In this document: piece after piece, positions 34,644 through 46,674 of the stretch
How positions within the stretch are numbered: the first letter of the stretch is position 1
How the letters are laid out: every line of letters begins with the position of its first letter
NCBI GenBank assembly: GCA_016858145.1
Contig: JAEHOE010000014.1
Span: forward strand, 992,001-1,056,000
Length of the DNA stretch: 64,000 nt
DNA from: Edaphochlamys debaryana
Taxonomy: Eukaryota; Chlorophyta; Chlorophyceae; Chlamydomonadales
Direction of reading: 5' to 3'
Notes under the pieces: model-generated
Told to the model about the DNA's origin: nothing
The model's database searches: none
The model's input: only the letters and a program-made list of their open reading frames with translations
Made by a program: the position numbers and the translations under genes

Positions 34644-37260
34644 CTACTTGACCTGCCAAGCCGCCGTCGACGCAGCACCACAACGAAGCTCCGAGTCATC
34701 CATGCCAGCTGACTTGCCGGCCGCATACACCACGCCATCCAGAGCAGCAAGCACGCCGATCCACTCGTACAGCGCTGCATCTAGGGCGTTCAGGCCTCTG
34801 AACACATCAGCCCAGGCCCCGGCCAGGTCAAGCGGCATCCCGCTATCGTGCTCGGGCCTGCCGGCCTGCTCACGAAGCGCAAGCGGGCACCATCCCAGCC
34901 CCATGCGCATGGCGAGCTCGGACCCGGGCGGGTCCTCGATCCGCATCAGCACGTCGTACTGCAGGGCCACCCCCTTCGCGGCCTCCAGGTGCTCCGGGCC
35001 CACGGAGCCCATGGGGGCGTTGAACACCGCCTCGCCCAGCAGGGAGCGGATGGCGTCTGGGGGCGGGGGGAGGGAAGGGGGTGGGGGGCAAGCGGGAAGG
35101 GGAGCCGGTGTTGGGGGCAGGTTGGGAGGCGGTGTGGCATGCGAAGGGAAAAGGCGAGCCAAAGCTGTCCTCCTGGGAAGAGGCAAGCCGCCGCCCCGAG
35201 AAGCACTCTTGCGCTTGACGCAGCCCCGTCGTGCTCACAGTTGTTGATGGGTGCCGGCATGATCTGAGTCCACGTCGACACGTCTTGGAGGAGAGGAGCG
35301 AAAAGGGGCAGGGCGTGACTGCAGTCCTTCGAGACCAGGCGCCAAAAGTGCTTGAGGTGTGACTCGAGCCGGGCCCGGGGCTCGCGGACCTGAGGCGGGG
35401 GCGGCGACACCATGGTGGTAACACGGCAGAGGAGTACAGTAAGGTTGTTAAGGCGAGGTCAGGACCGGGTGCACACAAGAGGAGGGCGAAGGGGATCTCC
35501 CAGCCCCGCAGACCATCGATGCACGGGGGAAGTACTGACCGAAGCGGCCTCGGGGCCTCGGGGCCCCCACCCCACCCCCGGCCCCACCTGCAGCACGGTG
35601 ACCATGTGGGCCGTGCAGGGCCGCACGCCCTCGAAGCCGACCCGCCCACCCGGCATCGTGTACTGCGCAAAGGGAAATCGAGGGGGCCCGTCACTAGGAA
35701 TCGCCTTATGCTTGCAGCAGCTTGCTCGGTGCAACGCAAGACCCAGTCGCAGTGGCAACCACCTGGCAACCATACCCACCGAGAGAGTGCCGCATGCCCC
35801 CGCCCGTTGTCTATAATAACCCCCGCCCTCACCTCATTTGCGTAGTAGTCCCAACGGTTCGAGACCATCCACTCACGGCGCGCGCGGCAGCTGTCCGCCT
35901 CCCGGTGCTCGGGCCGGGGCTTGTTGGCCGGCGGCAGGACGCACGACCATGCCTCCTCTCGCGTGATGTGCGTGCTGCGAGTGCCGTACGTGCTGTGCAT
36001 GCCGCGAAGTCCGATTTGCCTGGACCCCGCCACGCGCCTGCGCATCGTCCGGGCCGTTTGGTCCACGAAGGTCAATCCGGAGGAGCCAAATTGCCGCTGA
36101 CGGGCTTGAGTGCTGCGCCTCCCGCCGCCTCCCACGGTGAGCCACGCCGCCGCCGCCTGGCGCTGCCGAGGGTCTTGGCACCCTGCCTCGCCCACGGCAG
36201 CATGGTTGGCCCCCCGGATGCCGGCGGATGAGAATGCCAGCATGCGCTGTTGGGCACCGGAGTCGTACCAGCGGGGCTGCGGGGGGAAGGATGTACGGCA
36301 GTCGGTGCGCGGAGCACGCGTGAGATCGCGTCCGGAACCAAGCATGCCGCGGCCCGAGGCGGCGCACAGTGCTTGCAACAAGGGCTTTCGACCGGGGACC
36401 ACGGGCGTCTACCCTTTCTTGCTTGAGCTAGCTACGCCGCACCCGACATTACGTACGGAAGGGGCGTGGGAACAGGGGGTGGGAAGGGACTCGCCCAAGC
36501 TTGTGCAGCCCCCCTCACCCCGTCATCGAACCGCTCGACGCCACAGTTCTGCTTCCCAACGTCTTCCGTACGGAGGCCGTTCCTTGCGCCGATATGGCAC
36601 AGAGTGGTGCCGCCTGAGGGCGTATGACGGGGCAAGGCATGCCTGTGTTGGCTCGCGCGCCTTCCCGCCCCTGCCCGTCACATCTCTGCCGGTCCCCTTG
36701 CCACCTTTTCCCTGCCCCCGCAATCGCCAGGTATCCAAGCGCTCCACACAAACCACCAGGGGCCTGAGACGTTGCCAGAGGCACCCACCGGATTTGCTGA
36801 TGTGGGTTAGCTCCACCACCTCTTTCCCCGCTAGGGCCTGCTGACGATGCGCGACGTACAGGGCCTGCAGGAGCGCCTGAGTCTCCGTGCTGACGTTGGA
36901 GGCTTTTCTGCCGCCTCCACCTAGCCTAAAGTTGAGAATCACCGCCGCGACCGTGGCGCGGCGGAGAACCGGCGTGACTGACCCGCCAGCGAGCAGCGAG
37001 GCCAAAGTCCCAAGGCTTCCAGACGGCGCGCCGCGACTGAGCGCAGTAAGCTGCTGCTGAATATCCGCTTGCGTATAGTCCAGACTCAGCGCCCGGCTGA
37101 CTACCGCTTCAAGAGCGGCAGAGGGCATCTCCACTCCTTCTAACTTCCAACCTTGCAACCCGGTCCCTGACGCGGCTTTGAGCATCAGGACTACTATCAG
37201 CTGTATCATGACTGTCCGCCGGCGTGTCAGCCAAGCGGCGCGGCTGTGGCCGTCGCCCAT
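34644..37260 (-). CDS. Sulfotransferase-like protein A (PAPS-dependent type)
   Basis: Predicted Golgi-type carbohydrate or protein sulfotransferase. The ATG at 37260 starts MGDGHSRAAWLTRRRTVMIQ with the hydrophobic run LIVVLML, a signal-anchor pattern. Exon 1 (36789-37260) ends ELTHISKSG. After a phase-1 intron exon 2 (about 36530-36620) continues GTTLCHIGARNG, completing the 5'-phosphosulfate-binding loop. Exon 3 (about 35830-36290) runs from PRWYDSG to RREWMVSNRWDYYANE. Exon 4 (about 35585-35660) ends CTAHMVTVLQ. Exon 5 (about 35240-35393) starts VREPRARLESHLKHFW, the 3'-phosphate-binding REP-x-R-x-x-S motif. Exon 6 ends at 34644. It is a tandem partner of gene B: exons 1, 4 and 6 and the intron next to exon 4 are almost the same, and exon 3 is not. 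Substrate unknown. Confidence 0.8.
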
Positions 37261-39241
37261 TCCTGGCTGTCTGTCTAGATTAGCGTGGCATGGTGGAGCA
37301 CCTTGTGTGCAGCACGATTGCTCTGGCTTGGTGCCAGGCGGTGTCTCTAACATGCCACTGTGGCGCGTGATCCTGCTCCCGTACAAGTGTGAGCTCGCCT
37401 TGGCACCTCGGCTTGTCGCACTCCTTGCTAATAACGTGATTACCTAAGGGCATCAGATATCTCAGCCAAGTGTTTTGTATCCGGCCGCGGCTCATGCGCG
37501 CCATTTCTGCCAAAACGTCGCGCATACCGCCGAGTCCAACACAGTCCATAGTGAGCGTGTTGAGACTTTTTGCTAGCCTGAAAGCGCCCGCCGTAACCCG
37601 GTCAGGAGGTAACCGCAGCCGTTCACTCCCCACCGCTCGGCTCTAGGTGTGTTGCGGCCCGCGCCCCGGCTTGCCGCGCGCAACTGCAGGGCGGAATATG
37701 GGGTCGTGGGCTGCGAAAGTTCCATTGCAGGAGCTGGTTGCGCGCGTAATGAGCTTGGGCGGCGTTGGGCCGGGGCACGGGTGCTTCGGGGCGAGTGTCA
37801 CTGCCACTCGTGAGGTCTTGTGGACCCTTCGAACAGTATGGCCCCGTGGTCTTCCGACTTTCCTTCTGAGGACTTTCATGATGACAGGAATGAGGGCACA
37901 GGCAGACTCCAAGGCGAGGCAGGGCTGCACGCGTGGGCTACGCCGGGCCTCGCCGGGGAGGGCCGGGGACCTCGGGGTGAGGTAGGTTCAGCCTCGTGGG
38001 GGATCCCTGGTACGTAACCGCAGGCATCGGCAGGAATGCACACCTTGAGCTCGCGCACTCGCTTGCCTTGCTCTCCCTGCTGGAAACCTTGCACTCGACG
38101 CCAGGAGCAGGGCGAGGATGCGGATGACAGCAGCAGGGCGACTGAGGCAGCCGAGGTCCGCCCACAGCGGAGAGGAGGCTTACGTCAAGCATCAAAACCT
38201 GGATTCCAGGGTACTTCTCTCTCAGGGGGCGTTCATATGCGCACCGGGGTTCGCGCGGGGTTCAACCCCAAACCCGACGAACCCCGTCACACCTGACCCC
38301 CGCAGTAAAGAGGCACGAATGAAGTGGCCCCTTGGGGCCTGCATGGCACGTTGGCGGTTGGCACACCTGAGAGCCGTTGGAGAAAGCAGGGTTACATCCT
38401 GGGGGCCTGTCCATCGCTGGCTAGAACCTCAAATGGTAGCAGCCAGTTGCAATTCACGTACCGTATCTGGACGTTGCCTGCCACATTTCTGTATCGTCGT
38501 GGGCATACATACTGTACGGCAAGACCAAGGGGAGGTATGTACTCCCAACAGCACTAGCTCTCATCATCAGTGACATGCTCCATCAAGTTGAAAACACGAG
38601 GACTGGTCTGCATCACAATGAAAGCTCCGCCACACGGGGCGGGCAAGCCCGTCCACCCAACAAAACCAAAGCGAAGTGCCTGTTCCGCAAGAGCGCACCC
38701 AAGCGTACCAGACCCATGCGTCTACTCAGTTCAGACGCGGCGGGGCTTCTTCATGTATGCCAGAAACAATTTCGATACCACACACGCTAGTACACAGGGA
38801 CCCTGCTGCTGACATCTTCAGCTGCTCAGTTTACGTTGACGTTTACGTTTACGTGGAGCAATCCACAGTGTGGTGCAATAAAGTAATGGACATCAGCGTT
38901 GCCTTTCAACAGCCTTTCGAGTCTCTGCAGACCGTCTGCACCTCAATCTTCCAGTCGAGTGCGAGAGAAAGCTTGAGTGCCAGCCGAGGTCACAAGTAAG
39001 GACACGGCGCAAACATCACCAAACACGACGCTGCCGAGGCTCCACAGCATAGGAGTGGCGGCAGCGGGCACAGGACAACCGGCACATCCACATCAGGTGG
39101 CACCAGGACGAGCAGTGCAACCCCCTGCAAAACCAAGACAACAAAGGGCACATCAGCCACCACGGTGGCCTGCCTACCTCAACCGTCTTCCACGTCTGCA
39201 AAAACCAAGGTACTGCTTCAGCACCGGAGACCCCTCTTGGT
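37261..39241. other. Intergenic between sulfotransferase-like A and B
   Basis: About 2 kb upstream of A and downstream of B. No supported gene. A Cys-containing minus-strand stretch near 37940-38195 (SKASECASSRC) has a faint counterpart upstream of B. A short TTTACG-type run lies near 38833-38855. Confidence 0.4.
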
Positions 39242-42175
39242 TTACTCCATCCGCCACGCCGACAGTGACACCGCACCACAACGAAGCTCCGAGTCATCCA
39301 TGCCAGCTGACTTGCCGGCCGCATACACCACGCCATCCAGAGCAGCAAGCACGCCGATCCACTCGTACAGCGCTGCATCTAGGGCGTTCAGGCCTCTGAA
39401 CACATCAGCCCAGGCCCCGGCCAGGTCAAGCGGCATCCCGCTATCGTGCTCGGGCCTGCCGGCCTGCTCACGAAGCGCAAGCGGGCACCATCCCACCCCC
39501 ATGCGCATGGCGAGCTCGGACCCGGGCGGGTCCTCGATCCGCATCAGCACGTCGTACTGCAGGGCCACCCCCTTTGCGGCCTGCAGGTGCTCCGGGCCCA
39601 CGGAGCCCAGGGGGGCGTTGAACACCGCCTCGCCCAGCAGGGAGCGGATGGCGTCTGGGGGCGGGGGGAGGGAAGGGGGTGAACAGCACACGGGAGGTGA
39701 GTTGGCATGCCGGTAGGCAGTGTGGCCTGCGAAGGGGCACGGGGGGGAGAGCCAGGCCTTGCCCTGGATGTAGGCATGCCGTCCCAAGCAGCTCCGGCCC
39801 CTGCCCCCTCAACCTCACAGTTATTGACGGGGGCAGGCATGAGTTGGATCCACGTCGACACCTCTTGAAGGACTGGAGCAAAGAGTGGAAGTGCCAGGCC
39901 GCAACCCTTGACCACCAGGCGCCAAAAGTGCTTGAGGTGCGACTCGAGCCGGGCCCTGGGCTCGCGGACCTGAGGCGGGGGCGGCGGCGGTGGTGGAGGC
40001 ATACCAGAGGGGTAAGGCGAGGTCAGGACCGGGTGCACACAAGAGGAGTGCGAAGGGGATCTCCCAGCCCCGCAGACCATCGATGCACGGGGGAAGTACT
40101 GACCGAAGCGGCCTCGGGGCCTCGGGGCCCCCACCCCACCCCCGGCCCCACCTGCAACACGGTGACCATGTGGGCCGTGCAGGGCCGCACGCCCTCGAAG
40201 CCGACCCGCCCACCCGGCAGCGTGTACTGGGGCACAGAGGGGAACAACGGAGGAACCGGTCGTTCGCCGGGCAGGCCCTTGGCTTATGGCCGACTGCGAG
40301 TGCCGCTGCGGCTCTGCCACGCTAACTTTGCTGCGCCTGGGCCCTTTGAGCGCCTGGGCCCTTGGCACGCTAGCGCGCTAGCACCCATGTGCTTGCGGGA
40401 TGCAGGCCCCTTCCCCACCCGCGCACCACTGCACCCTTCCACTAGCCCATCTGCGGCGCTGACTACCGGTACAGCCCAAGCTCCGGGCATTACGGCTGAG
40501 CCTCCACGCATTCCAGCTGCGTTGCACCACCATCCATCCCCACATTCCACAAATAGCCCCTCCCCCACACACGCGCGCGGGACTCCCCGCCCAACTGATG
40601 ACGGCCCCAGGGCTTCTCAGCCTTGGCGTGCAGTTCTCCGCTCTTTCTCTCCCATACCAACCCACTTCGCTCACGGCGTCCATGCAAGCCCTCACCTCGT
40701 TTGCGTAAAAGTCCAGCTGCCTGGACGCCATCCAGTCCCGACGCGCCTCACAGCTATCTGCCTGGTGCACGGGCCGCACCCTGTTGGCGGGCGGCAGCTT
40801 GCACGACCTCGCCTCGACCTGCATGTCGTACGTGCTGAACGTCCCGAACGCGCCGCGAAAGCGGTAGGGCTTGGCGCCCGCCACGCCGCCGCCGGCCCGC
40901 CCCGTCGGATCTGGATCCACGCCGACTGAGATCGAGGCGGAGGGGTCCCACTGGCGCTGGCCGGCAGTCCTGCGCCGCCACGCACCGCCGCCCACGGTCA
41001 GCCCTGCCGCGGCCGACCGGCGCCGGCGGTGGCTGCCCACGTGGGCAGTGTCGACGGAGGCGGAGCGCGTGCCACGTCCAGTGGACCGGAAGCGGCTGGA
41101 CTGCGCTAGCGCCAGCATGTCTTTCTGTGCGTCCTCGGCGTACCAGCGGGGCTGCGGCGGGGGTGCACGGCCAAACACGCAGAGCACGGTGAGCACGTGT
41201 GGGGCTTGCGGCCTCCGAGAAAGGGGCGCTTGATTGTATGGTCGCTCCTGGTTGCGTAGTGCTTGCGAGGGATTGTGGCTGGGCCCTTCACCCTCCGTCG
41301 CCTGCGTTGCTTGGGTGTCGGTGTGCAGGTGGCACACCCAGTAGGTGGCGCTCTCGCTCAACCCCTCCCCTTCTGGAGGCGGTTCCTGCTGTAATCTTCG
41401 CATCCTGCGTCCTGCTGCAGCTTACCCCGTCATCAAACCTATGGACGACGCAGTTGTTATTGGTAATGTCTTCCGTAAGGAGGCCGTTCCTTGCGCCGAT
41501 GTGGCACAGAGTGGTGCCGCCTGAGGGCGTATGGCGAGGCAGGGCGTGTCAGTGGTGGCACGCGCCCGCCTCTTCCTAGCTCGCCTAGCTCCAAGGGCTC
41601 CCGCCATCCCACGCCATCCCCCTGCATCCCCTTCCGCCCGTCTGTATCTAGCCTCGCCACACCCCTGAAGCGCTCACAACTGCACTCCCCAGCATCCCAC
41701 CGGATTTGCTGATGTGGGTTAGCTCCACGACCTTCTTCATGCGGGCCTGCTGTCGATGCGCGACGTGTAGCGCCAGCAACAGCGCCCGGGTTGCCGTGTC
41801 GGTCATGTTGAGCGCTCCTGCGCTGCAACCTAGCCTAAAGTTGAGAACCACCGCCGCGACCGTGGCGCGGCGGAGAGCTGGCGTGACTGACCCGCCAGCG
41901 AGCAGCGAGGCCAAAGTCCCAAGGCTTCCAGACGGCGCGCCGCGACTGAGCGCAGTAAGCTGCTGCTGAATATCCGCTTGCGTATAGTCCAGACTCAGCG
42001 CCCGGCTGACTACCGCTTCAAGAGCGGCCGAGGGCATCTCCACTCCTTCTAACCTCCAACCTTGCAACCCGGTCCCTGACGCAGCTCTGAGCATCAGGAC
42101 TACTATCAGCCGGATCATGACTGTCGGCCAGCGTGTCAGCCAAGCGGCGCGGCTGCTCCTGTGACCGTCGCCCAT
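39242..42175 (-). CDS. Sulfotransferase-like protein B (PAPS-dependent type)
   Basis: Close tandem paralogue of A. The ATG at 42175 gives MGDGHRSSRAAWLTRWPTVM then LIVVLML, a signal-anchor-like start. Exon 1 (41701-42175) ends ELTHISKSG and exon 2 (about 41425-41525) continues GTTLCHIGARNGLLTED, forming the sulfate-donor P-loop. Exon 3 (about 40705-41150) begins PRWYAEDAQKDMLAL and ends RRDWMASRQLDFYANE, but its middle differs strongly from A. Exon 4 (about 40155-40231) is GGRVGFEGVRPCTAHMVTV. Exon 5 (about 39820-39970) starts VREPRARLESHLKHFWRL, the 3'-phosphate motif. Exon 6 holds SLLGEAVFNAPLGSVGPEHL, nearly identical to A and C, and the stop at 39242-39244. It may sulfate a different acceptor from A if the central exon shapes the substrate site; that is inference. 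Confidence 0.8.
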
Positions 42176-43781
42176 TCTTGGCTGCTGGCGTCTCGACTAC
42201 GTCCCTGACAGCATGATTTCAACTACGCTTCTAATAATTAGTGCGACGGGTGTGGCTACGGCCTAAGTGCAACTGACGCGCCCCGATCCTTGCCGGCCTG
42301 TGCAAGCATACTTGTGCCCTGGCGCCCGCAACTGCAGTTTATGCCTCCTCGCTTCACATAGTGCACACGTCTACCCAGGGTGTGACTGTTGCCTGGGATG
42401 CGCGCCAAAACGATTTCGCCGCCTGTTCGCGAGCAACTTGACACAACACATCCGATCACTGCTCATACTCACTCGCGTGTTCAGGTTGTCTGTGTGTGCC
42501 AGATATCACTTGGTAACCAGGTTACTCCGCCGGACGGCCAAAATGATCAACTGCTGTCTGTCTCTGGCTTTGGGGGAAGCCCAAGCGAGCCGCAGCGCCT
42601 TGCGCTATCCGTTGGGCCAGGCACAAGGCGAATGAGGGTATGAGGGCAGCAGCCCTAGTTCGGGGACCGCTGGGCTCCGGCAACAGACAAGGGCGCGACG
42701 CCGGGCTGAGGAAGCCGACCCCTGCGACGCCTGCCGACCCCGGGCGCCCTTCCGCTGCTTCCGGACCTTCTAACTCATGTCCCCTCCGAGGCGCGTTCCA
42801 GCACACGCACATGCGGGGCCTTTTCCGGGACGATATGCCGCCGGGACAGAGCGCTAGATCGTGCTAGATGCCATGCCAATGATGAGGCTGGGCCCAGCGG
42901 TCTCGCATCCGCACCCGCCAGGCATGCGCTGAACAGCCCAGGCAGCGCTCGACAAACAGCGGAAGCAGCACAGTCATCCACCTGGGTGCCTTCGCACACT
43001 CGCTTGCCTTGCACTTCTGGTCTGAACAGTCTGGGCAGAACCGGGGGCCAGACCTTGCTCCGCTTCGCACACACACCTGCGCAAACCACCCTCGCAACTC
43101 AAAACACTTAACCCTGATACAACCTGCAGCCCGTCGGCAGACTGCTGTCCTGCCCACGCAACAACAAATCGCTCAAATCATAGTTGGCCACTCACGAAAG
43201 AGACAGCCCACAGTCCTCCTCTTCAATGGCCAACTGGGCGCGGCTTGATGCGGAAACTCCATCCTCTTCGTCAACACGCCCGGGTCAACCGCCCGAAGCC
43301 GACACTTGTTGATGCCCGTTATCAGTCGCCCTAGATGGGGAGCCAAGCTGGGGTGGCGCCGGCGCTCACCAGACTACATACGATCAACCAGAGTCTAAGC
43401 AGTTCAGATGGAGACGTTGAACTGTGCGGTAAGACGTATAGGGTACAAGACACAGGGGGCTAGGTTGTTAAGCTTTGGGGTGCGCAGCGGCCGAGATGCG
43501 AGTAGCTCGATCCCGAAGCCAGCATGCGCGCTGGGTTGTCACGGCTCCTTGCCGTACAGCCGTACAAAAGTGTACAATGGCGCTTGGTCGCGCCTGTTGG
43601 CCCGCTGCTGCGGGCCAGATAAGGACGTGTCTCTTCATGACGACTGCATCACGCGACAGCCTCACTCCAGATCTGAGATCAGATCCTTACCGAACGCAGA
43701 TGCTGCCCTCTGAAGACCCGATACTTTGATCGTGATCTGTCAGATGGGCCGGCGCCGGCATCAGCCTCATGGCGTGCGTGC
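42176..43781. other. Intergenic upstream of B, downstream of the ATG8-type gene
   Basis: About 1.6 kb. No supported gene. A Cys-rich minus-strand frame at 42864-43157 (CPDCSDQKCKASECAKAPR) has no start or splice context that I can defend. Confidence 0.4.
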
Positions 43782-46022
43782 TCAGACCATGCCGATGAGT
43801 GTGGTGGTGGTGAAGGGCGGCGGCGGCGCGTGGCGCAGCACGGGCACGGCGGCGGCGCGGGCGGCGCTCTGCAGGGCGTCCTGCAGGTTCAGGATCTTGA
43901 CCACCAGGCGGGCCAGGTCCTGAGGGGGAGGGGGCACGGGGTGGAGGGGGGTGGGGAGGAAGGTGACAAGTATGTTGGCAAAGCGAAGAGGGCAAGGCCA
44001 GAGGCCGGGCGTTTTGCGGAGAGGACGCACGCGGACAGCTGGTGGCAGTCGCCGACCGATAGCCTATCAAGGCGGCCCCGCGAGTGCCCGGCAAACCTCC
44101 GGTTCAAGGCTAAGCCGTCCGCACTCTGCCGCGCCCGCTCACCCGGTCGCGCTGGCGCAGCTGCGACGAGATGCGGCGGTTGGTCGCCACCTGGGAGGCC
44201 AGCGCCGCCAGCGCCACCGCCGCCAGCCCGCCCACGCCCAGCAGCGCCCACAGGGGGCAGCCGCTGGCGCCCGCGGTCTTGGCGGCCTGGCGGGTGGGAG
44301 GGTAGGGGAGAGGGCGGGGCGGGAGAGGGCATGAGGGCGTGGAAGCGGCAGGCCTGGAATCAGACTACGGGCCTGGGACTTGATCGCGGGCTACATACGG
44401 TGAAGCTCTGTGACCTGAATGTGGCCCCAGACGGCAAGCGGCCTCAGTCGCTGGTGCCAACGCGCACACGGACACAGGGACGCTGGGACACAAGGACTCA
44501 GGGGCGGAAGCAACGGGCGTAAGGACGCACAGAGGCGCACCTGGCGCGCCGCGCGGCGCACGGTGGCCGCCCACTCCTCCACGGCCAGGCGGCCGTCCTG
44601 CAGCCGCTCCCACAGCGCCTGGGCGGTGGCGGCCAGGCTGGCGCGCAGGTCGCCGGCCTGCGGGGGTGGGCGGGTGGGGGCCATGCGGGGCACGTTGAGA
44701 GGCTGAATCACAAGCCCTTCGCACAGGCACCGCCGCCGCAGCCGAGGCGCAGGAGCAAACATCCCGCCCGATAGGTCCTAGCAGTATGGCGGGAAATGAA
44801 CACATGCCCTAAAACAAACGGGTTAAGGAGGCCGCGTTTGGCGGACGCAGCATCGCTCACCTCGCGCGACAGCAGCGCCCACACGTCGCCCAGCAGCCCG
44901 TCCCAGCCCAGCGTCACCACCGGCTCGCCCTCGCCCTCGCCCTCGGCGCCCGCGCCGCAGCCGCCCTCGTCGCCCTCGCCCGAGCCACAGTCGTCGGCGT
45001 GGGGCTGCGGGGCATGGGGATGAGAGGATGGGACCGTGGCGTTGGGGGTGGTGGGCAGGCGTGAGAGCAACGCGGCGTCGCGTGGAGTGACTGACCGGCG
45101 AAGGGGTAATCTGGGCCCTCGCAGCGAGGCAGCTTACAAACCAGATGCGCAACTGCCAACCACCAACTGTCAACGGTGCTCAGGTGCGCACCTGGGGGTC
45201 CTGGAAGCCCTCGAGCGCGCCCTCCTCCGAGTGGCGGCTGGCGGCGCGCAGTCGCTCCGCCCTCTGCCGCTCGAAGTTCCAGTGGCTGGCGGCGGCGGCG
45301 GCGGCGGGGGAGCCGGAGCTGGTGCCGGCGGCGGCGGCGTCCGAGCCGGCGGAGGGCAGGTGGGGGTAGGCGTGAAGGTCGCCGCACGACGGGTTGTAGC
45401 CGGGGCCCGTCGAGGCGGCCGTGGGTGTGGCCGGCTCCTCCACCGTCGCGGGCGCCGCTGTGGCGGGAATCTGGGGGCAGAATTAAAGAAGCGGGAAGAA
45501 AGGAGTTGGCAGGCCGCTGGGGGGGTGGCGTGCCGCGGAGCGGGCAGCGGCGCAACGGCTGTTGTCCCAGCGGACGCCGTTGCGTACCTGCAGTTGCAGC
45601 TGGAGCTGCAGGGGCTCGCGCAGGACGTCGTCGGCCAGGCTTTCGCTCTGCACGTAACAGCCACAGAGGGAGCGATCGCAAGTCAAAGACCGGCCCAGGC
45701 AATGCGGCAAATGTGGACAGGCGCTCTGGCCAAGCGGACTCGAGAACCAGGTCGCCTGTTGCGAGCCTCACCGCCGGCGACTTGATGTCCTCGATGCGGT
45801 CATCGTGGTCAGAGCCCGCGTCGAGCGACGGCTGCGGGCTGGACGCCGCGGCCCTACGCATGGCAGAAAGAGCGGGAGTCGGCACAACGGCCGCGCCGTG
45901 CGCACGGCAAGCCAAACTTGCCTTAGCTCCTCTCCTGACTGCGTTGGGTCAGGGCTGCGCGGGCGCTCCACCAGGAGCCAGCCTGCGTCTGGTGAGCCAG
46001 GAGACTTCTGTGGCGACTCCAT
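43782..46022 (-). CDS. Acidic protein with C-terminal membrane segment and ATG8-interaction-type motifs
   Basis: No family name recognised. Eight exons all join in phase: 45922-46022, 45772-45853, 45588-45647, 45192-45470, 44861-45004, 44541-44657, 44143-44286 and 43782-43919, for 354 residues. The ATG at 46022 gives MESPQKSPGSPDAGWLLVE. The Trp-x-x-Val core in GWLLVE and the acid-led GDVWALLSRE (exon 5) both fit the ATG8-interacting motif pattern. The middle is rich in Ala, Ser, Gly and Glu, including a Gly/Glu-only run. Exon 7 contains the only clear membrane helix (WALLGVGGLAAVALAALA), followed by about 60 residues with a heptad-like stretch (DLARLVVKILNLQDAL). This layout resembles plant ATG8-interacting proteins ATI1/2, which have an N-terminal GWEVV-type motif and a C-terminal membrane span; orthology is not shown. 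The first intron uses a GC donor. Confidence 0.7.
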
Positions 46023-46674
46023 AAGGCACGAATACCTGGAAGCGCGGGACCAGGAGGCGAGCATAGTTGTTATAGCTGGATTCGCCAAGAGAGGCGGTCC
46101 GCGGTTCGGTTGGACGCGGCGCGGTGCTCTTCAGCGCCGCGCGATAAACCCTAGGCTCGGCAACGCCTACACGCGCCCCGCCAGCGCCTGTCGTGCGCCC
46201 TCCATACGACCCCTGGATGCGACAAAACGAGTCGAGCGCAAGCGATGGCGCCGCCGCCTCACGGCTGACGGGGCACGCAGTGGCAAGGTCCCACATGGCA
46301 TTGGTCCCCGTCCGGACAGCCTAAACGTCAATGTCCAACGCACCTGACGTGCTCGGTGTCTACCAGCGCAGAGCGATGCAACAAGGCGACCAAACACGCG
46401 CTATCTGGAGAGGCAAAAACAGCGCTTGGACTGTGAGAAGTGCGTGGGCCGGCCTTGGAGATGGTGGCCTGAGCAGACCGCGCTGTGGTCGCAGCGGATA
46501 CTAAGTGCGATGGCGGTCTAGCGGGCAAATGTGTAGCCAACTTGCACATCCGTACGGTCTCCGCAGAACTTGCTGGTGTCCACACCTCCGTGTTGTTGCA
46601 TCACACCCTCGGTAGTCTAGACGTTTTGCACCAAGCGGCTCTCCCGGCCACAGGCCGAGAGCTGTCGAGCCGGC
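46023..46674. other. Divergent intergenic region
   Basis: About 650 bases between the divergent ATG8-type and CPBP protease genes, so it probably carries both promoters. Nothing specific was recognised. Confidence 0.4.
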
